NCBI RefSeq assembly: GCF_000208745.1 | Contig: NC_030853.1 | Span: 12,507,864 to 12,571,863, forward strand | Origin: Theobroma cacao | Lineage: Eukaryota > Streptophyta > Magnoliopsida > Malvales > Malvaceae | Direction of reading: 5' to 3' | DNA length: 64,000 bases | Shown here: positions 10,640 to 21,571 of the stretch, piece by piece | Layout: the number at the start of each line of letters is the position of its first letter | Numbering within the stretch: the first letter of the stretch is position 1 | Translations under genes and position numbers: made by a program | The notes under the pieces: model-generated | The model's input: the letters and a program-made list of their open reading frames with translations, nothing else | Databases searched by the model: none | Told to the model about the DNA's origin: nothing

Positions 10640-12590
10640 AACGCATGCAAATTGATCTGTTTAAAAGGAAGTATCCCTGAATTATAATTAGCCCCCCATG
10701 CCAGTCCCCACTTAAGCAGAGACGCGCCTTCCTCTCATGCATGTGTAATTATTGCTTGCAAATGACTAAACTTTAATTGACAGTTCTTTTGAGAGCGAAA
10801 GTATGGTCCACTTTCTATGTGACATAAATGGAAGACTACCTCAATTCAAAGTCTAGAGCGTAGAGCGGCTAGGATTTCCAATTTGCCATAGCCGTAGTCT
10901 TTGCTAAAATTCTTTGCTCGCTTGCATGTGCATATGTGGTTGTACTTGGACAGGAGGAGTGGTTGCTATTTCTATTCTTTTCTGTTTGATGACTGGCATG
11001 TTTGTTAATTTGGTGCGTCAAGACAATACTGGGCTGAAACGCTAGAGGAGACTAAGCAATCACTTAGGCACACATGACTTGAGAAGCAGTACTCATGCCC
11101 AAATGTCATGGCTTGGGGAAGTTGCATGTAATTTATAAGAGCCACTCAATTTCGAAATTTCAAACTTCAAGCGAGACTTTGAGAGTAATCAAAATCAAAT
11201 TTGTTCTTGCATTGCATGTTATGCATGTAAAGCATCGATCGTGCATGCTGTGCTTTTTTACTCTCTTTTTTTGTTTGTTTATTTTTTTTGTTTTTAATTA
11301 TATATGAACTGAATTGACGTTTATGTGGTTGGTCCGTCATATTACAACTCAAATGAGACTTCTTTTGGTCAAAGAATTAATGCTGCTGATCTGTTACTTT
11401 TGGTTTTGCTTGGTAGAGAGAGAGGGCCAAAAAACAAAAGGCAGAAGAATTAGAAATGATCTTAGCCAATAATACTAGCTATGCCATATCGGAAAAAAGT
11501 TTCCTATAAGTTGTGTATCCTAAGCATTGAATCAAAATTTGCTTCCAAAAATAATGTCAAGAGTCCTTATATATGGTAGGGGCCTTCCAAAAAACAAAAG
11601 GAAGAGTTCTATAAAAGTATGGGGCGCCCTTCAATCTTTATGCAAGAAGCAATAATAGTCGGCACCCGATCTGATCTACTCTTTTTTCCTCATTGTAAAT
11701 TGCAGGTTCTGGATTTAGTTTTGGGTCTACATGCAGATGAGTCATCTGTTGATACATGACTATTAAGTCCATAATTAAAGATTGGTTGGAAACTTGGGAT
11801 TTCTGACATTCATGACATAATGCTGAGCTCTAATGAAAGATATAAAGCCTCTGAAATGACAACAAGACAATAAAATAAAGAAGAGATATGTAGTCACAAG
11901 ATAGCCAAGCATGCATGTGGCTCTGACCTCTGTGAGCTTATGTTTAATCATAGAACTGAATTCTTGAAATTATCTTTTGTTGTAAAATAGAATCAGTTCT
12001 GGGGCTTTCCGTAATTACCTCTTTTCATATTGTGCAATTCTTTTCTCCTTCAGTTTGGGAATCATGTCTCAGACCAAAGTTTTCTTTGTTTTTTTGTCTT
12101 TATTAGAATCTATTATTTCATGTTCGTGTGGAGTAATAGGAATATCCAATCAAATGATACAAAATATATAGAGTTCCAATCAATTTAAGTTAAATAGGCA
12201 ACTAAAACTCTTGTCTGCATCTCTCGATTAATAACAAGTATTGATCATTCATTTTGGCGTTCTTCAAGAAAACCAATCACTAGAGAAAGAAACGCGCAGA
12301 ACTAACCCAGGCTGCTGGTATCATTTAATGCGAAGGAGGATATATATATGTTTCAAAGAATATCCAGGATGAAGGATGTCCATATTTTTACCAAAGGTTT
12401 TTAATTTAGTTCCTTTTGGATCACGACATTACAGGGTGCAAGAGTAGACCAAATTGGAGAAAGTATGTGGCTCATATTTGAAATGCGTTACCTCTTTTAT
12501 GTATCATCACATCAAGTCACATTTTTGTATTAGATTCTTGAATTTAGCTATCACATCTTATTTTCGGGACATGATCGGTGCATGGACTTA
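10640..12590. other. Upstream intergenic DNA of the NPF gene
   Basis: No gene, RNA gene or recognisable repeat was found here. It is the least repetitive-looking stretch in the window and probably holds the gene's promoter, ending where the MULE begins. Confidence 0.6.
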
Positions 12591-13790
12591 CACAACAAGA
12601 AAATTGGTTTTTTGCAACTAAAAAAATTCTGTTGAAAATTTTCAACTGATTTCCAATAGATATGAATCAGAAATTTAAATTATTTTTTTCGACGGATTTT
12701 CAACCGAAATTTTCCAACGGAATATTTTCGTTGAAAAATGTTTTAGCGCCAACAAAAATTTCCTCCCACCAAATTTTTCAACGGATTTTCAACAGAAAAT
12801 TTTCCAATGAAACTTAATTGGAAAGTTGAGGAATCCAAAAAATTTGAAAGTTTGCCAAAGTTTCCAACGGAAATTTGTGTTAAAAAAATCTATTACCAAC
12901 GGAAATTTTCCAATGAAATATTCCGTTGGAAAATTCCATTGGTAATAGATTTTTTAAATTTTTATTCTTCAAATATGTTAAACTTTTTATAAATTTTATT
13001 AATCCTTTATAAAAAATAGATATTAATAAGAGGAAATATATTAATATGTGAAGTTTATAATATTTAAAAGTTTAATTATGTTTTCTTATGCTAATTTTAT
13101 ACATTTTTGAAAACTTTATTGAATCATAAATTATAAATTAATAATTCCAAATTCATTAATTCTATAACATTAAAAATTGATAAAAAGAACATAATAAATT
13201 TTAAAATTAAAAAAAAACACATGATAAGATATAATAAGAAATTTTTAAAAAATACTAATACTTTATGTTTGTTTTAATATTAATTAATTAATATATATAA
13301 ATTCAGAAGATAGATATATAATGAACTTATTAAATTAATATATTTAAAATATATTAATTTATTATATCTAAGTATACTCATTAGAATCATAACTATATTA
13401 GACTATATATATAAACCTGCATTATTAACAAAAAAAAACTTTTTCTATTAATATGAAATTAGAAGTTATATTCTTTAATTGATATAACTTTATAAGTTAA
13501 TATATATGTATGTATATGAGATATTTAAATATCCTACATACATATATATTAATATGTTTTATATGTAAGCATATAGTAATTTTATTTATATGATTACAGT
13601 TATTAGTTTTATTAGTTATTATCATACTTTTTATAAAATTATATTGATAAGCAATTATACAAATTTTGTAATATATATCAAATTATATTACATAATATTT
13701 GTGTCATTAATATATATAATAAATTTAGTAATATACCATTATGTTTTATATTGAGTAATTTTTAAACATTAATTTATTAATAAAATTGAA
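12591..13790 (+). repeat. MULE left terminal inverted repeat (about 1.2 kb)
   Basis: The outer 400 bp is made of overlapping imperfect palindromes of the type TTTTCCAACGGAAAAT / ATTTTCCGTTGGAAA. The inner 800 bp is extremely AT-rich. Over its whole length it aligns, with indels, to the reverse complement of 35880-37091. Shared landmarks include ACATGATAAGATATAATAA, ATATATAAACCTG(C/T)ATTA, TATAACTTTATAAGTT and TTTGTGTCATTAATAT. Similarity stops near 13790. Confidence 0.85.
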
Positions 13791-14018
13791 AATATTTAAA
13801 TTTATGTTATTAGGGTGACTTGAAACTTTGCCCAAATGAAAAATAAGCAAAACTTCAACCAAGTCCACCACCCATCTAAACAGATTTGTTAACGCCTCAA
13901 CTTAATTTCAAACAAATTTAACTGGCCATATAACTAAAATGGGAATCCCTAGCCATCGCGTCATTCACTTTCCCCAATTCTCTCAACCTCCCTTCCCCTG
14001 CTACTGCCGACAGTAAAG

Positions 14019-14310
14019 TTTCCTTGCTGTAGATCTCTGTGCGTTGCTCATTAACCCAAATCTCCTTTCTTGTGAGGAGACCAAAGGCTTGTTGCGCCTC
14101 TTCAAGCTACCTGGGTTCCCCTTGTTTTGCCGAGCGTAGAGTCCTGTTGCTGTCGATCTACGTGCGTTGCTCACTTTCCCTAAATCTCCCTTGTTGGGTC
14201 GAGAGCAGAGGGTTGTTGCTGCCAATCTCCATGCGTTGCTCAGTTTCTCAAAATCTTTGTACTTTGCATCCACCTCTTGTGCTGAGAGCTGAGCCTATTT
14301 GCTGCTAATC
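14019..14310. repeat. Diverged tandem repeat, units of about 66-70 bp
   Basis: Three to four units each contain GATCT(A/C)(C/T)GTGCGTTGCTCA, then an (A)AATCTCC(C/T)TT(C/G)TTG segment, then a GAG..GAG..GTTGCTG link. Both strands stay open over 89-90 codons, but only because of the repeat. The block lies between the left MULE inverted repeat and the stranded transposase end. Confidence 0.7.
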
Positions 14311-14914
14311 TTGGACCGGATCTTTGGTGAGTTCTTGCTGCACTTTTTCTGGGATTTTTTGTAGCACTTGAAACTTGGTAAATGCAATGGCTTGAGTGCT
14401 TAAGGCTGGTTCTGGAATTTTTGATTTGTACTGTTTTGGAAAATTTTTACACTGCAACATGTTTTCCAACGTATGATTCACACTTGGTTAACTATTGTTT
14501 CTTATGATTTTTTTCCTCAATTAACACCTCATAAATCTTTTTTTCTTTCAATTAAGTACCTTATGAATAACTTTTACTTTCAAAAGAATTAAACTGTTAA
14601 TTTCACTAGCATTATCGAAATAGCCTCAATTCATAGGAACCTAAAAAAGCATGTGTAGGTTACTTTATGCAAGCCTTATCGAAACATCTGATTTTGTACC
14701 AGACTTACCTGCACTATACTACCAACTGGATAGTTTTTGTATACTTTTAACATGAAATAAATTTTGGCTTTGCTTTTTAAATAAAATTAAAACATCAATT
14801 CAAAATTAATTTAGATGTTTATATATAAAGTTATTTTTTTGTTATTTTATTAAATAAATTAAACAACTTATCCCTTTATTGAAACTTAGATAATCAATTT
14901 TTTCATTGGAGAAT

Positions 14915-15044
14915 TCAAGTTGCAAGATGCTGACAGGAACCAATGCTAGAACATGTCTCTGATGAACTCGATCAAAACAGTGATTGGCATTTGTCTTGCA
15001 TGCTTCAAGCATGAGTTAACACATTCCGCAATGTTGGATGTCAT
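14915..15044 (-). pseudogene. MULE transposase, C-terminal piece stranded left of the copia element
   Basis: Read leftward from 15044, the frame opens MTSNIAECVNSCLKHARQ, the conserved block that follows the MULE catalytic domain. It continues the frame that breaks off at 30097 (…RYQMM) on the far side of the copia insertion. The piece meets a TAG at 14946-14948 after 32 codons, and recognisable sequence ends soon after. The usual C-terminal SWIM zinc finger is absent. TSD copies GTCAT (15040-15044) and ATCAT (30097-30101), one mismatch, link the two pieces. Confidence 0.85.
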
Positions 15045-15323
15045 TGTTGGCTCTATTAGTTTTTGATGATAATAAAACATTTTCATTTATGTGTGTCTAA
15101 TACCTTTACTTGAGTGTGCAGGAAAGTAATTTGTGAAATTAATTTATCGACTCTTCAAAGAGTATTTTGGAAAAAAAAAAGGGATAAAATCAACAAGATG
15201 TAACTAAATAATAAAGAGGAAGCTTATTGGTGAAACAACGAAGAACATTGGTTGACTAAATTTTAAATTGGAGAAATGACGAGCTCAAGAGTTAGAGAAA
15301 CAGAATCAATTTAGTTAACCAAG

Positions 15324-15401
15324 TTAGTCGACTAAGTGCTCTCTATCAGAATCTGCAAACCAGAAACAGAATCAACTTAGTCAACCAAGTTAGTCGACTA
15401 A
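15324..15401. repeat. Paired TTAGTCGACTAA palindromes in the Sirevirus-like LTR
   Basis: Perfect 12-bp palindromes at 15324-15335 and 15390-15401, exactly 66 bp apart, sit inside a diverged 66-bp direct repeat (CAGAATCAA at 15301 and 15367). Each is preceded by a TTAGT(T/C)AACCAA dyad. The 3' LTR keeps one decayed pair (29285-29395); copy 2 has altered versions at 58707-58820. They lie 120-200 bp upstream of the TATA box. Confidence 0.9.
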
Positions 15402-15521
15402 GAGCTATCTGTTTGCCATTTGAATCAGAGCACTACAAGACAAATTAACGGTTAGAACTCATCCTCAACTGTTTCCAACATATATAAACTGTCAAACTGC
15501 CATCAGAGTTGCATCTCCAAG

Positions 15522-15530
15522 TATAAAAGG
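15522..15530 (+). promoter_or_regulatory. TATA box, 5' LTR of Sirevirus-like copy 1
   Basis: TATAAAAGG in a context (CCAAG-TATAAAAGGGT) conserved in the 3' LTR (29512) and in copy 2 (58938), so it is the likely element promoter and marks the U3/R side. Confidence 0.8.
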
Positions 15531-16118
15531 GTCTTCCAACAATAAGAAAGAAGTTTTTTGAAGCCTTGAATGAGTTTTGAGCTATAAAAAGAAGAAAAAT
15601 CAGAAAAGCTTCACTGCACTTGTCTGCACTTAAACGCTTACTCTTTGCATTTGTATTTAGCACTCAATCTTGTACCAATCTAATCAAGAAGTGATCATAG
15701 ATACTTTCTTTTACTACTTCTCTTGTATTCTTAGAGTGAAGGAGTTATTCTAAGGGGTTGTTCAAGCTTGGGATAGCTTGATTGTTAAAGGTTGTGGTTG
15801 AGTTTTGGAAAATCACATTGGGTTTTAGTTGAGCTCATGAAAAACTACTATAAAAGGTTTTTGGCTGAGCCTGGTAAAAGTCATTATAAAGCTTGGTGAA
15901 AGCTTGTGAATTTCACCGGTCCATAATGGATTTATGGGAAAATCCTTAGTTGGATAATCAAGGTAGTGGATGTAGGTCTTGGATCGAACCATTATAAATT
16001 GTTGTGCATTGTATACTTTGTTTTTATTTTCTTATTTTGGAAATTTGTTTCCAATCTTGTCAAGAGCCGATTTGTGCTATTCACCCCCCCTTTGGCACAT
16101 ATTATAGAGACCAACAAT

Positions 16119-16130
16119 TGGTATCAAAGT
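16119..16130 (+). promoter_or_regulatory. Primer-binding site, Sirevirus-like copy 1
   Basis: TGGTATCAAAGT two bases after the 5' LTR. The intact form TGGTATCAGAGC in copy 2 (59561) is complementary to the 3' end of initiator Met tRNA, so this copy has a changed site. Confidence 0.85.
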
Positions 16131-16174
16131 TAGTTCCTTGTTTTTAAGGCTTAACAACCTTTGGGAGGATCCAA

Positions 16175-17485
16175 ATGGCTCAACAAAAAATCATAGTTGT
16201 TGAGGGACAATCAACAAACAGACCACCTTTGTTTGATGGCTCTAATTACCTCTATTGGAGCACTAGAATGTCAATTTATATTAGGGCTATAAATTATGAA
16301 ATGTGGGATGTCATAACTGATGGACCCTTTATGCCCTCAACCGTGAATGTAGTTATAAATGAGTTGATGCCCAAGCTAAGGTTTGAATGGACTGAGGCTG
16401 AAACTAAGAAAGTTCAAATAAATTTTAAGGCCATCAACACATTACATTGTGCCTTAACCCCCACTGAATTTAACAAAGTTTCAAGTTGTACAATAGCTAA
16501 ACAAGTGTGGGAGAAACTTAGGATAATCCATGAAGGGACTTCCCAAGTCAAAGAGTCCCAAATTGCTTTCTTAACACATAGTTATGAAATGTTCAAAATG
16601 AAGCATGGTGAAGACATCACCAGCATGTTTTTCTTACTCATGAGCTGGAGCTTAAGGAAGAAGAAAAAGAAGACTGAATGGAAGCAAAGGAAAAGAAAAA
16701 GAGTATTGCATTTAAAGCCAGCATTCTTGAAGAAGAGCTAGAAGAGCTTTCCTATGATGATGATGAAGAATTAGCTCTAGTTGCAAGGAAATTCAGAAAG
16801 CTAATGAGCAGAAGAAATCAAAGGGTAACTAGAAGAGGTTTCAAGAAAGACCAAGATGCTTCATGGAAAATAAGGAACAAAAATGACTCTAACAAAAAGG
16901 AAGAGATGATCTACTACGAATGCAAGAAACCTGGTCACTTCAAGTCCGAGTGTCCATTGTTAAAAGATGAAACCCCTTAGAAAAATAAGAAATCCAAGAA
17001 AGCAATGGTGGTTGCTGCATGGTCGGACAATGACACATCAAGCTCTGAAACTGATGATGAAAAATCTGAGGAAAGAGCAAACATCTGTTTAATGGCACAA
17101 GAGGATGAAACAGAGGTACCCTCATCCCCCTACATTAATTCTTATGATGATTTACAAGATGAGTATGAGTGTTTTTATGATGAATTTGAAAAGCTTTTTT
17201 CAAAATATAAATCATTAAAGAAAAAGGCTACATTTTTTGAAAATGATTTGGAGCAAATCAAACAAGAGTTTACTTCTGTTCTTGAGCAAAGAAATATTTT
17301 ACAAATTGAGTTAGAACACTCAAAAACAGACTTTGAGGTTTTAAAACTAGAGCTGGAAAACAAGTCTAAAGCTTTGCAAATAACTCTTGATGAAAATACA
17401 GCTTTTAAATATTTAAAAAATGAATCCTCAAAAAGAGATGTATATCGGGATAAAAATTTAGCTAAAGCATTACCTAGATGTTATA
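16175..17485 (+). pseudogene. Sirevirus-like gag, copy 1 (continues after the B unit at 20356)
   Basis: Gag builds the particle that packages element RNA. The frame starts MAQQKIIVVEGQSTNRPPLF with the UBN2-type gag domain (FDGSNYLYWSTRM). At about 16635 an internal deletion of roughly 190 bp relative to copy 2 (60062-60255) joins SMFF to the ELxLRKKKKK segment and shifts the frame. A second frame covers 16678-16980, with a zinc knuckle whose first Cys is Tyr (YYECKKPGHFKSEC). A TAG follows at 16978. The next frame (17005-17485) is acidic with a coiled-coil-like stretch rich in Glu/Lys/Leu. It is cut at LPRCYM by B unit 1; the rest of the second knuckle (GKHGHLSYEYF, last Cys lost) is at 20356-20400. 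Confidence 0.9.
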
Positions 17486-20355
17486 TGTAAAACCCGACTC
17501 TATAAACACATGTCATGACATACATGCACTGAGTAGCATGTTATTACGCTAGGAAAGTTCCTAAGAATAAATGAAATTCGGTATTGTACCTAACGATACA
17601 CTTGAGTTGATTTAACCTCGAACTAGTTCAAATAGGAATCGTAGGATGAAATTTAATATTTTATAGTCAAGGAATGACTAAAAATGATTGTTCGGAGTTC
17701 GAGGGTTCATTAGGGGTAAAATTGAAAATTTTGATGTTTAGGGGTAAAATCATTTTGCCACTTAAGATAATAATTTGATAATGGAGTGAAATTTTTGACC
17801 AAGATTAACTATTTGGAGTATAATTTAATGATAGGAAGTAAAAAAGTTTAATTCTGGTGATTTTTGGAGTGTAGGGGTAAAATTGTAATTTTACCACTTG
17901 CGGACAAAATTTGAGATTTTGAGAGAATTTAGATCAAATTTGACAATTGGAGAATGGTATGAGTATAAAAGATGAAAAATATGTCTGGGTAATTTTTCAG
18001 TTTTTTGAGTAAAAATATAATTTTTCACTTTTACGAGGGCAAAAGTGTAAATTTCAAAAATTACTCCACCGAGACTTTGGATAAGTCTGAGAATTTTATC
18101 TAAGCTATGGATATATGAGACAAGTGTATGGTGAAAATTTGAAAACAAATGGATGAAATTTTAAAAATGGGCCAATGAGAAAGTGACACGTGGTATTTTT
18201 TTAATAATATAATATTATTTTAATGAAAAATTAGCCCATTTAAACCCCATTTTAAGTGTTGGCTGGCCATAAGGGAGAACAAGAGAGAAAATAGAGGAAA
18301 GGAAGAAAAAAAGAAAAACCAAAGAGAAACAAGAAAATTCAAAGGGAAATTCGTATTTTTTGCCAGTTTACGCGTTTAACGGTAAGATTTGTCGACTTTA
18401 GCTTGATTCCTACCTTTTTTATGCTTTTGTTTCCATTTAGCATGCTTGAGGAGAGAGATCTAAAGGTGACATCAAGGGCTGTACGAAATTCTAAGGATGA
18501 GATTTTGAAATTTTTAAGTTTTGATTTTTAGTTAAATTGGTAGTTTCAGTTAGTTAAATGTGTTTAAAAATTAAATTGGGCAAGAAAGCATTAAATTTTC
18601 ACAATACCCACCCTTGGCCGAATCTGCAATGAGGTACAATAATGATGATCTGATTTTTATTCTAAGAAAAATGAAGAGAAAATGATGAAAAATGGTTAAA
18701 TGTGATAGAAAAATAAAGTAAAAAATTTATCGAGTTAATGTCCCATTTTTGGCTGAATTTTTCAAGGAGGACAGTGAACTGATTTTGGTGATTTTAGAAG
18801 GTTATTGGCTGATATTTAATGGTTAGAAATGTTGGAGAGAGAATGGAATGATTTAGAGGTAAAATGTAACGCGTTAGCAATTTATTGGGTAAAGTGCCAA
18901 AAATAGGTTAATATCACGTTTAAGCAATTTTTGGCTATTGCATTTCATACCATGCATTAGTATAGGATTTAAGTCAAATATATAGTGTTTTAGCATTAAT
19001 GTGATGAATTGAGTAAATTTTTGCAATGTGTCTAGGAGGAGAGCCTTCCGGTAAAGGCAAGAAAATCATACCCGAATAGTTATCGGGCACCTAAAAAGTA
19101 ATTAGTTTGTACAAACGGTGAGTAAATCTATTATTATTGTGAATTATCTAGAGTTATTTTAAAAATGCTCTTTATGTATTTTATGAAACGAAAATGAGAT
19201 TAAAACAAGATTTTTGATATTTTAGAAATAAATGTGACAAAAAAAAAATATTGTGTTGATTATGAAATTAAGTAATTGGAGGTTGTTAACTGTCTTGAAA
19301 ATTATATATTTTTCTATGAATGGCTTATGAGATATAAATATATGTGGCTATATTTTGTAAGTGCATTGAAAAATTTATGTAAGCTATTTTTACTATGCAG
19401 GCTGGATAAATAAATAAAAGTCACGTTATATTGTCAAAATTTTATTAAAATTGGTGGGTTAGACACTGCAGTGACGGGTTTTCATGGATTGTCTATTAGA
19501 GGGGTACGGTAAACTCTGTTATATAGTTACTCCAGTTGTAGAGGCAAGGAGGGTAACTCCCGAGGTAGTATTAGAGCTCACTTCACGTCGAATCCCCACG
19601 TGAATGTGTAACTCGGCCAACGTCAGGGAATGACTTGTTTTAAAAATAAAAATGTGTTTAACATGTAAATGTTATAACAACCTTGGCTGATTCAGTTAGA
19701 TGCCTCGGTCAAGGTATTTCCGAAGATTAGTTTTGGCTTGAGCCTTGTTTTCTTTTATAAAAGACATAAGCCTTAATAACTGTTTTTGTAAATTACAAAT
19801 ATTTTATGATTTAAGAAATAAATTGAAAACATTATGAAATGGTTTGTGATTTGTTGTTTAAACTTGCTTCCCTGTTACTCGCCTTTAAATATTTATGATA
19901 ATGTCTGTTTACTCATTGGGATTGCAAAATCTCACCCACCTCCTTTCCAAATATTTCAGGCCTGTGGTAGCTTGTAGATACCCGATTTTGTCGAGGATTT
20001 CAGTTGATCCCTCTATCACACAGACAGTAGGTTACTATCGCCAACACTTACTGTATTTATGGGTCACTTGTCATTGTAATTATTATTGTACATTATAACT
20101 TTGTAAATTATTGTATGTATGAATTTATTTTACTTCTAAGTTACAAAAGATTACTTACACGTGTTTCTATAAATATTGTTTTATATAAAAATGCTATATT
20201 TTTTTCTTTGATTTACTTGAGTCGGAAACGATTGAAAATTGTTTAAAACTGATATGTAAGCCTTGCGGGGTTCCGATTGGTATTTCGAGTATTGAGTATC
20301 AATCAGGACGTCGTGGCGGTTGTCATGGGCCCGAGGGAGGTTTCGGGTCATGACA
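17486..20355 (+). mobile_element. Family B LTR-like unit 1 (solo LTR candidate), inserted in gag
   Basis: 2870 bp starting TGTAAAACCCG and ending GGGTCATGACA, flanked by perfect 5-bp TSDs TTATA (17481-17485 and 20356-20360). It splits the second gag zinc knuckle of the copia element. It has no coding sequence and no internal region, so it fits a solo LTR of a large-LTR (probably gypsy) family. Homologous to 21572-24391, to 52805-55918 (opposite strand), and partly to unit C at 1602. Plus orientation is inferred from its TGTAAAACCC start. Confidence 0.9.
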
Positions 20356-21571
20356 TTATAATTATGGTAAACATGGTCATTTATCATATGAGTATTTTAA
20401 GAAAAGAACAGAGCAGAAAGTTAAGAAATGTGGGTTGCTAAGGGATCCTTTATTGCTACTAACACTCAAGGACCCATCAAAGTATGAGTACCTACAAAGA
20501 AAAATTGAAATTCTGTTTTGTAGGTTGAGTTGAACTTAAAAGAGACATGTTCAAAAGCTCAACTAAAAAAAAAACAGTCTTGGTACTTGGAGAGTGGCTG
20601 TTCACGGCACATGACAGGACATAAAATGCTGTTTGCTCAACTAGATAAGAGAAAGGGAGGAACCGTATCCTTTAGAGATGATTCAAAAGGAAGAATTCAT
20701 GGTATAGGTACGATTGGTAAGAATTTCCAAACTCAAATTAGTCATGTGTTGCTGGTTAAAGGCTTAAAGCATAATTTACTAAGTATTAGTCAATTATGTG
20801 ATAAAGGATTTAGAGTGTGCTTTAATTCAACTAAGTGTGAAGTGATAGACATGGGTACAAATAAAATCTCATTTATAGGAAATAGATTGAAGAATATGAA
20901 TGTAATTTTTCTTGAAGATCTTGAAGTAAATAGTGAAGTATGTCTTATTGCAAATGTTGAAAATGATAGTTGGCTATGGCATAACAGATTACATGTGAGC
21001 ATGAATACTATGTCAAAATTAATTAAGAAAAATCTTGTTATTGGACTGCCTGAGTTAAAATTTGAAAATGATAAGATATGTGATGCTTGCCAACTAGGAA
21101 AACAAGTTAGGACATCCTTCAAGTCTAAGAAAATTGTGTCAACATCTAGACTTCTTGAATTGCTTCATATTGATCTATTTGGTCCAATAAGCACAACTAG
21201 CTTAGGAGAAAAATCTTATAGCTTTGTTATAATTGATGACTATTCTAAATATGCTTGGGTGTATTTTCTTGCTTATAAGAATGATGCTCTACAAGCATTC
21301 TTAAGTCATTGTAAGAAAGTAGAAAATGAAAAAAGACTTGCCATAGTTAGCATAAGAAGTGATCATGGAGGAGAATTTGAAAATGATGAGTTTGAAAAGT
21401 TTTGCAATGAAAAGGGGTTGGATCACAATTTTTTTGCACCTAGAATACCCCAGCAAAATGGAGTTGTAGAGAGGAAAAATCGAACCTTGAAAGAAATGGC
21501 TAGGATCATGCTATGTGAAAACAACCTACCTAAATATCTTTGGGTTGAGGCAGTAAATACAACAGCTTATA
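20356..21571 (+). pseudogene. Sirevirus-like gag end, protease and integrase, copy 1 (first part)
   Basis: After the gag remnant, an open frame (from 20530) carries the aspartic protease, whose active-site triad reads ESG in WYLESGCSRH at 20581 where copy 2 has DSG, an inactivating-type change. Next comes the GAG-pre-integrase HHCC zinc region (WLWHNRLHVS…CDACQLGKQ, about 20970-21105), then the integrase core with HIDLFGP, IRSDHGGEF and NGVVERKNRTL carrying the three acidic catalytic positions. It integrates cDNA into chromosomes. The frame is cut at NTTAY by B unit 2 and resumes at 24392. Confidence 0.9.

Larger units (their letters stand above)
15045..16116 (+). repeat. 5' LTR of Sirevirus-like copy 1
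   Basis: It begins TGTTGGCTC and ends GACCAACA, with a direct repeat of about 66 bp carrying TTAGTCGACTAA palindromes and a TATA box. It matches the 3' LTR with scattered substitutions and a few small indels, for example a short TGTCTGCACT-region deletion in the 3' copy. Confidence 0.95.

Noticed and set aside
13010..13790. AT-rich 800 bp considered as a matrix attachment region or organellar insert
   Set aside because: Its reverse complement recurs at 35880-36680, so it is the inner part of a transposon inverted repeat.
16940..17363. Minus-strand ORFs within gag
   Set aside because: They are shadows of the acidic gag frame on the plus strand.
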